Shown: positions 15,467-18,416 of the stretch, one piece after another | Layout: every line of letters begins with the position of its first letter | Numbering within the stretch: position 1 is the stretch's first letter | DNA from: Anaerolineaceae bacterium | GTDB taxonomy: Bacteria > Chloroflexota > Anaerolineae > Anaerolineales > Anaerolineaceae | DNA length: 18,416 bases | NCBI GenBank assembly: GCA_003542325.1 | Contig: DPKV01000147.1 | Location: 1-18,416 of the forward strand | Direction: 5' to 3' | Program-made: the position numbers and the translations under genes | The notes under the pieces: generated by a model | Told to the model about the DNA's origin: nothing | The model's input: the letters and a program-made list of their open reading frames with translations, nothing else | Databases searched by the model: none

Positions 15467-16024
15467 TTGACCGATCCACAAGATGAAAAGACCCTGATTG
15501 ATAAAGCAAAGCGTGACCCTGCTGCTTTTGGTATCCTCTATGAGCGGTATGTGGAGCGGATATTTAACTATATCTATTACCGTACCGGCAGTGCGAACGA
15601 TGCAGAGGATTTGACGGGGAAAGTCTTTTTCAAGGCGATGGGTCACATTCAGAATTACAGGCATATGGGTTTGCCTTTTTCAGCCTGGCTATATCGGATT
15701 GCTCATAATCTGGTTGCCAATTATCACCGTGATCGCGCCCGTAAGCAGGAGGTTTCGCTGGATGATATGCAAGGCCAGACTCTTGTCCAGACGAGCCCTC
15801 AACCCGAACCCCGGCTTGTCCGCAGCCAGGAAGTTGAAAACCTGCTGGTGATGATTCGGGACCTGGCACCTTACCGGCAGGAATTGCTGATCCTGAAATT
15901 CGTCGACCAACTTTCGAATGCGGAAATTGGTCAGATCATGCGGAAAAGTGAAGGCGCAATAAAAAGCTTGTACCACCGAACTCTGCTTGAATTGCGCGAA
16001 AAAATGGAAAGTGAACAGGAATAA
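15467..16024 (+). CDS. ECF-type RNA polymerase sigma factor
   Basis: This 185-aa protein has the two-domain layout of extracytoplasmic-function sigma factors. Region 2 (about 21-91) recognises the -10 element and includes NDAEDLTGKVFFKA and WLYRIAHNLVANYHR. Region 4 (about 125-180) has the helix-turn-helix LSNAEIGQIMRKSEGAIKSLYH that reads the -35 element. Translation starts at TTG 15467: AGAAGG (15453-15458) lies 8 bases upstream, and the nearby ATGs at 15445 and 15448 are out of frame. The upstream 100 bases hold no promoter I can assign, so autoregulation cannot be judged. A small membrane protein gene follows after 65 bases and may encode its partner. The signal it answers to is unknown. 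Confidence 0.9.
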   Translation: MTDPQDEKTLIDKAKRDPAAFGILYERYVERIFNYIYYRTGSANDAEDLTGKVFFKAMGHIQNYRHMGLPFSAWLYRIAHNLVANYHRDRARKQEVSLDDMQGQTLVQTSPQPEPRLVRSQEVENLLVMIRDLAPYRQELLILKFVDQLSNAEIGQIMRKSEGAIKSLYHRTLLELREKMESEQE

Positions 16025-16089
16025 AACACAGGTTAAAAATTTTTCCCTGGCGGCCAAAAAAGGCTGGAAGAAATGGCAGGATTGAGGTT

Positions 16090-16329
16090 ATGATTAATGA
16101 GAACGATAATTTACTTGAATTAGAGCAATCGCTTCGAACCAGGTTATCCCCGGTCAGGCCAGACCGTGATTTTGTGGGGAACCTCCAACAGCGTTTAGAG
16201 CAATCACCAATTTTCCAGAAGAAACGTCATTTGGCTGTCACATTGTTGACGGTTGCCGGCGGGCTGGTGATTGGAACGGCTGTTTTTCTAATCGGTCGGG
16301 AATTGATTGAAGGTACCCGGAAAAGCTGA
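16090..16329 (+). CDS. small single-pass membrane protein, possible sigma-factor partner
   Basis: A 79-aa protein. The first about 45 residues are polar and helical (LRTRLSPVRPDRDFVGNLQQRL at about 15-36), followed by one membrane helix at about 48-69 (TLLTVAGGLVIGTAVFLIG) and a short charged tail. The usual anti-sigma zinc motif (HxxxCxxC) is absent. The position, 65 bases after an ECF sigma factor and before a strong terminator, suggests a membrane-bound partner or regulator, which is inference. The ATG at 16090 has GAGG only 2 bases upstream, a weak ribosome binding site. Confidence 0.7.
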   Translation: MINENDNLLELEQSLRTRLSPVRPDRDFVGNLQQRLEQSPIFQKKRHLAVTLLTVAGGLVIGTAVFLIGRELIEGTRKS

Positions 16330-16351
16330 ACGGTTTGCCAAATTAAAGCCT

Positions 16352-16382
16352 AAAAATGCTCTGGAAAAACCAGAGCATTTTT
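16352..16382. terminator. bidirectional terminator
   Basis: AAAAATGCTCTGG (16352-16364) pairs perfectly over 13 bp with CCAGAGCATTTTT (16370-16382) around an AAAAA loop. It lies between the convergent sigma-factor operon and the glutaredoxin-like gene. Confidence 0.9.
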
Positions 16383-16386
16383 GATA

Positions 16387-16644
16387 TTAATCCGTTTCAT
16401 GTTGCAGAGCGTCCAGTTTCTCGTTTAGCGCCTGGTTACTGGGCTCAACCAGGATGGAGCCATCAGGGAAGAAGATGGTCGGAACCCTGCGGTTACCGTG
16501 GTTGGTCTCTTTTACGAGTTTTTCTCCCTGTGGGTTTTTATCAATATCGATCCAATCGTAAGGAATGCTGCGTTCATCAAAGATGCGTAAAGCGCGCTTT
16601 GTGTCTCCGCACCATTTTGTACCATAAATTTTGATATGTTCCAT
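16387..16644 (-). CDS. glutaredoxin-like protein with a CxxT active site
   Basis: The 85-aa protein has a glutaredoxin/thioredoxin-type fold. The sequence KIYGTKWCGDTKRA places the active-site cysteine at C12, with Thr instead of the second Cys (CGDT, 12-15). The cis-proline motif VPT is at 54-56 and is followed by DGSILVEPS. Such proteins resemble mycoredoxin and NrdH-type glutaredoxins, which reduce disulfides or mixed disulfides. With one cysteine it would have to work by a monothiol mechanism, as inferred from the sequence. The ATG at 16644 has an AGG about 9 bases upstream. It may be read through from the DUF4870 gene about 107 bases upstream or have its own promoter; I could not assign one. 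Confidence 0.82.
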   Translation of the reverse strand: MEHIKIYGTKWCGDTKRALRIFDERSIPYDWIDIDKNPQGEKLVKETNHGNRRVPTIFFPDGSILVEPSNQALNEKLDALQHETD

Positions 16645-16751
16645 TGATTTTTTTACCTGTGATCGAAGACTTGTTGTCCGTTAATTTCATTCCGGGTGTT
16701 TGAGGTTTTCCCTCGTCGATTCTACCATTAAGTCAAAAGCTGGATGAACGA

Positions 16752-17351
16752 TTATTTCCTTTTAGGGGTCATCATACCAAGCACCCAATCTCCTACGAGC
16801 CAATAGGTGAAATTCCCATTATTGCTGACCTGAACTGCACCAATGACACCATAGATCAACGAGATAGGGATCAGTAACAGGATCAGGAATCCCGGAATCA
16901 GGCAGAGCAAGGGGATGATGAGGAAGGAGAGCGCGCCGCCAAACGTGATCAGGAAGCCCGAAATTAATCCGCCACCCAGCCAGGTGATGGTTTGAAAAAT
17001 GAAGGATTGCAGTGCATGATAAGCCACATATCGGGATCGGTCTTTATACACGAAGTAAATCACAAGGGCGGCAATGCCACCCAAAAAACCGGTCACCAGG
17101 TTAAGCAGGACACTCAAATGGGAGATGACAGCCCAGGTTGTTTCTTCTCTCGTTGGTTTCTGCTGGGGTTCTTCGTCTCCGGGTTTGCCCGCAGCTGATT
17201 CCGGTGGGGCCTGGGTTGTGCCTCTGGCAGTGTCCTTTTTTTTCTCCCATGCCTGGGACTTGTCCAGATCAATAACAGGCGAGGGATCTGGAATGGAGGT
17301 GGAGGCTTCCAGTTTTTCCGGTTCCTGATTGGTTGATGATTTTTTTGGCAT
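16752..17351 (-). CDS. DUF4870-type membrane protein with a long polar N-terminus
   Basis: From ATG 17351 the protein has 199 aa. GAGG lies 7 bases upstream; a TTG at 17357 is only 1 base from it and is rejected. Residues 1 to about 68 are polar, rich in Pro, Glu, Lys and Ser, and probably disordered. The rest fits the DUF4870 family: TREETTWAVISHLSVLL at about 67-83, YFVYKDRSRYVAYHALQS at about 99-116, and several membrane helices between 72 and 175. The function of the family is not established. It lies next to a second, shorter member of the same family, beyond a terminator. Confidence 0.78.
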   Translation of the reverse strand: MPKKSSTNQEPEKLEASTSIPDPSPVIDLDKSQAWEKKKDTARGTTQAPPESAAGKPGDEEPQQKPTREETTWAVISHLSVLLNLVTGFLGGIAALVIYFVYKDRSRYVAYHALQSFIFQTITWLGGGLISGFLITFGGALSFLIIPLLCLIPGFLILLLIPISLIYGVIGAVQVSNNGNFTYWLVGDWVLGMMTPKRK

Positions 17352-17455
17352 AAACAATCCTCGTTGTGCGGGTTGTGAAATTCAAATTTATTATTTCTTT
17401 TAGAACACTTTTCTATAATGATATACGTTCAGGAGTATGAAAAGTTGCAGAAATT

Positions 17456-17482
17456 AAAAACCTGTCCAATGCTTTGGACAGG
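17456..17482 (-). terminator. terminator of the 112-aa DUF4870-type gene
   Basis: CCTGTCCAA (17461-17469) and TTGGACAGG (17474-17482) form a 9-bp stem with a TGCT loop. On the minus strand the stem is followed by five T (17460-17456), which fits termination of the gene that ends at 17510. Confidence 0.8.
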
Positions 17483-17509
17483 TCTTGTTATCTTCATTAC
17501 GAGAATGGA

Positions 17510-17848
17510 TTATCCGGCCCAACCCTGTTTCTTCACAAAATCGGTGATGACCGGGATTTCCACATACTCACCGTTATAGGCCTTGATTCCCCAAATAATG
17601 CTCATGACCAGGCCGAATAGACCGGTGCATACGCCGACGAACACAAAGGACAGCGGCACTGAGATCACGGTGATCACGATACCCCAGGCTAAGGCCTGTG
17701 GATAATGCGCCTTCAGGAATGGGCGATCTTTCTTGTCTTCAATGAAGAGGAGAATGATGGGGATAATGGGTGTGAAGAGGTAAGAGAGCAGCGCCCAGGT
17801 TTTATCATCACTGGTGATATTAGGATCTACAATTTTTTCTTCTGTCAT
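17510..17848 (-). CDS. short DUF4870-type membrane protein
   Basis: A 112-aa protein with about three membrane helices (roughly 18-36, 53-72 and 73-90). The pattern DDKTWALLSYLFTPIIPIILL at about 14-34, and DRPFLKAHYPQALAWG at 41-56, fits the DUF4870 family, whose function is unknown. The ATG at 17848 has a good GGAGG ribosome binding site 6 bases upstream. It is a distant relative of the 199-aa protein downstream, from which a terminator separates it. Confidence 0.8.
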   Translation of the reverse strand: MTEEKIVDPNITSDDKTWALLSYLFTPIIPIILLFIEDKKDRPFLKAHYPQALAWGIVITVISVPLSFVFVGVCTGLFGLVMSIIWGIKAYNGEYVEIPVITDFVKKQGWAG

Positions 17849-17910
17849 TTTTGCCTCCGATTATTTATAGAAATAACACTAATACAATTTTTACCATAAT
17901 TCTCTAATTT

Positions 17911-17940
17911 ATTCTAACATAAATTATCCTGGAAAATCAA
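17911..17940 (-). promoter_or_regulatory. likely promoter of the 112-aa DUF4870-type gene
   Basis: On the minus strand TTGATT (17940-17935) and TAGAAT (17916-17911) are 18 bp apart. The leader would be about 56 bases. The region is very A+T-rich, so chance matches are possible. Confidence 0.45.
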
Positions 17941-17977
17941 TTTAACTTTGATTAGCTGGTTTTAAGGATGTGTTAAA

Positions 17978-18416
17978 ATGAGGCTCATGAGTACCAGAAT
18001 TGTTTTTATGGGATCGCCCGATTTTGCATTGCCCACTCTTGAAGTGCTCAATAAAGCTTTTGAGGTTGTCGGTGTTGTCACTCAACCCGACCGACCGTCC
18101 GGGCGGGGCCAAAAAATGACCCCGCCGGATGTGAAAGTGCTGGCTGAAAAGCTTGGACTGCCGGTCATCCAACCCGCCCGTCTCAAAGAGCCGGAAGCGA
18201 TGGCCCAACTTAATGCCTGGTCACCGGATCTGATCGTGGTGGCTGCCTTCGGGCAGATCCTGCGTGAGGAGGTGTTGCACCTGCCGCCGTTTGGATGCGT
18301 CAATGTGCATGCTTCTCTGCTGCCACGCTGGCGGGGAGCCGCCCCGGTACAAGCCGCTGTCCTGCATGACGATGTGACCGGTGTGACGATCATGCAAATG
18401 GAAAAGGGGCTGGACA
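17978..18416 (+). CDS. fmt: methionyl-tRNA formyltransferase (3' partial)
   Basis: Fmt uses 10-formyl-tetrahydrofolate to formylate the initiator Met-tRNA. The first 146 residues are present, and the frame runs off the right edge. Landmarks are RIVFMGSPDFALPTLE at 7-22, VTQPDRPSGRGQ at 34-45, and the active-site region CVNVHASLLPRWRGAAP, which keeps the catalytic N109 and H111 of the formyltransferase fold. I chose ATG 17978 because AAGGAT (17964-17969) lies 8 bases upstream. The in-frame ATG at 17987, three codons later, gives the more usual N-terminus but has only a close GAGG. The gene is divergent from the DUF4870-type gene. The usual partner def is not visible in this window. Confidence 0.92.
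   Translation, partial: MRLMSTRIVFMGSPDFALPTLEVLNKAFEVVGVVTQPDRPSGRGQKMTPPDVKVLAEKLGLPVIQPARLKEPEAMAQLNAWSPDLIVVAAFGQILREEVLHLPPFGCVNVHASLLPRWRGAAPVQAAVLHDDVTGVTIMQMEKGLD

Noticed and set aside
16728..16740. TTGACT on the minus strand as a promoter for the glutaredoxin-like gene
   Set aside because: The only TAGAAT nearby is 6 bases away, which is not a workable spacing.
17414..17482. Possible small RNA on the plus strand (TATAAT at 17414-17419 leading to the hairpin at 17461-17482)
   Set aside because: No acceptable -35 box, and the hairpin has a T-run only for the minus strand, where it serves the 112-aa gene.
1..18416. CRISPR arrays, tRNA or rRNA genes, insertion sequences, attachment sites
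   Set aside because: I found no regularly spaced direct repeats, no cloverleaf or rRNA sequence, and no transposase or integrase reading frame.

Overview
The window looks like a chromosomal segment of a Chloroflexota bacterium, most likely of the class Anaerolineae. This is an inference. It rests on a single polypeptide that joins serine hydroxymethyltransferase to the glycine-cleavage T-protein, a TrmI-type tRNA methyltransferase, a CTC-type L25, and a general Anaerolineae-like look to the proteins. No 16S rRNA or other decisive marker is present. Coding is dense, and there is no insertion sequence, phage gene, CRISPR array, tRNA or rRNA that I can see. Most of the window is housekeeping and I do not find a clear new multi-gene system.

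Layout. (1) 3-2504, plus strand: the 3' part of a pRiA4b ORF-3-like gene, then trmI (tRNA m1A methyltransferase), then a small helical-repeat/zinc-ribbon protein, closely packed. (2) 2518-3123: a NudL-type CoA pyrophosphatase, apparently with its own extended -10 promoter built over the upstream stop codon. It converges on rplY (L25, 3222-3899, minus), and a two-way hairpin terminator lies between them. (3) 3900-4219: a divergent intergenic region with promoters. (4) 4220-9133, plus: a large secreted lipoprotein of glycoside hydrolase family 57 (amylopullulanase-like) and a nucleoside kinase with a threonyl-tRNA-synthetase-like N-terminus. These end at a two-way terminator at 9146-9190. (5) 14513-9209, minus: an alpha/beta hydrolase (monoacylglycerol-lipase-like), the GlyA-GcvT fusion with its own promoter, and a fold-type I PLP aminotransferase 14 bases after it. 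(6) 14660-16329, plus: a ComB-like phosphatase, an ECF-type sigma factor, and a small single-pass membrane protein that may be its partner, closed by a two-way terminator at 16352-16382. (7) 17848-16387, minus: two DUF4870-type membrane proteins and a glutaredoxin-like protein. (8) 17978 to the end, plus: the 5' part of fmt (methionyl-tRNA formyltransferase).

How the genes fit together. One-carbon metabolism recurs. The GlyA-GcvT fusion makes 5,10-methylene-tetrahydrofolate from serine and, with the rest of the glycine cleavage system, from glycine. Fmt consumes 10-formyl-tetrahydrofolate. The co-transcribed aminotransferase plausibly acts in amino-acid metabolism linked to the fusion. trmI, rplY and fmt serve translation. 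GH57 suggests extracellular alpha-glucan use. Where promoters can be read, they follow a sigma-70-like pattern of TTGACN, 17 bp, TAAAAT, and several minus-strand genes use the same ribosome binding site, AAGGAGAG.
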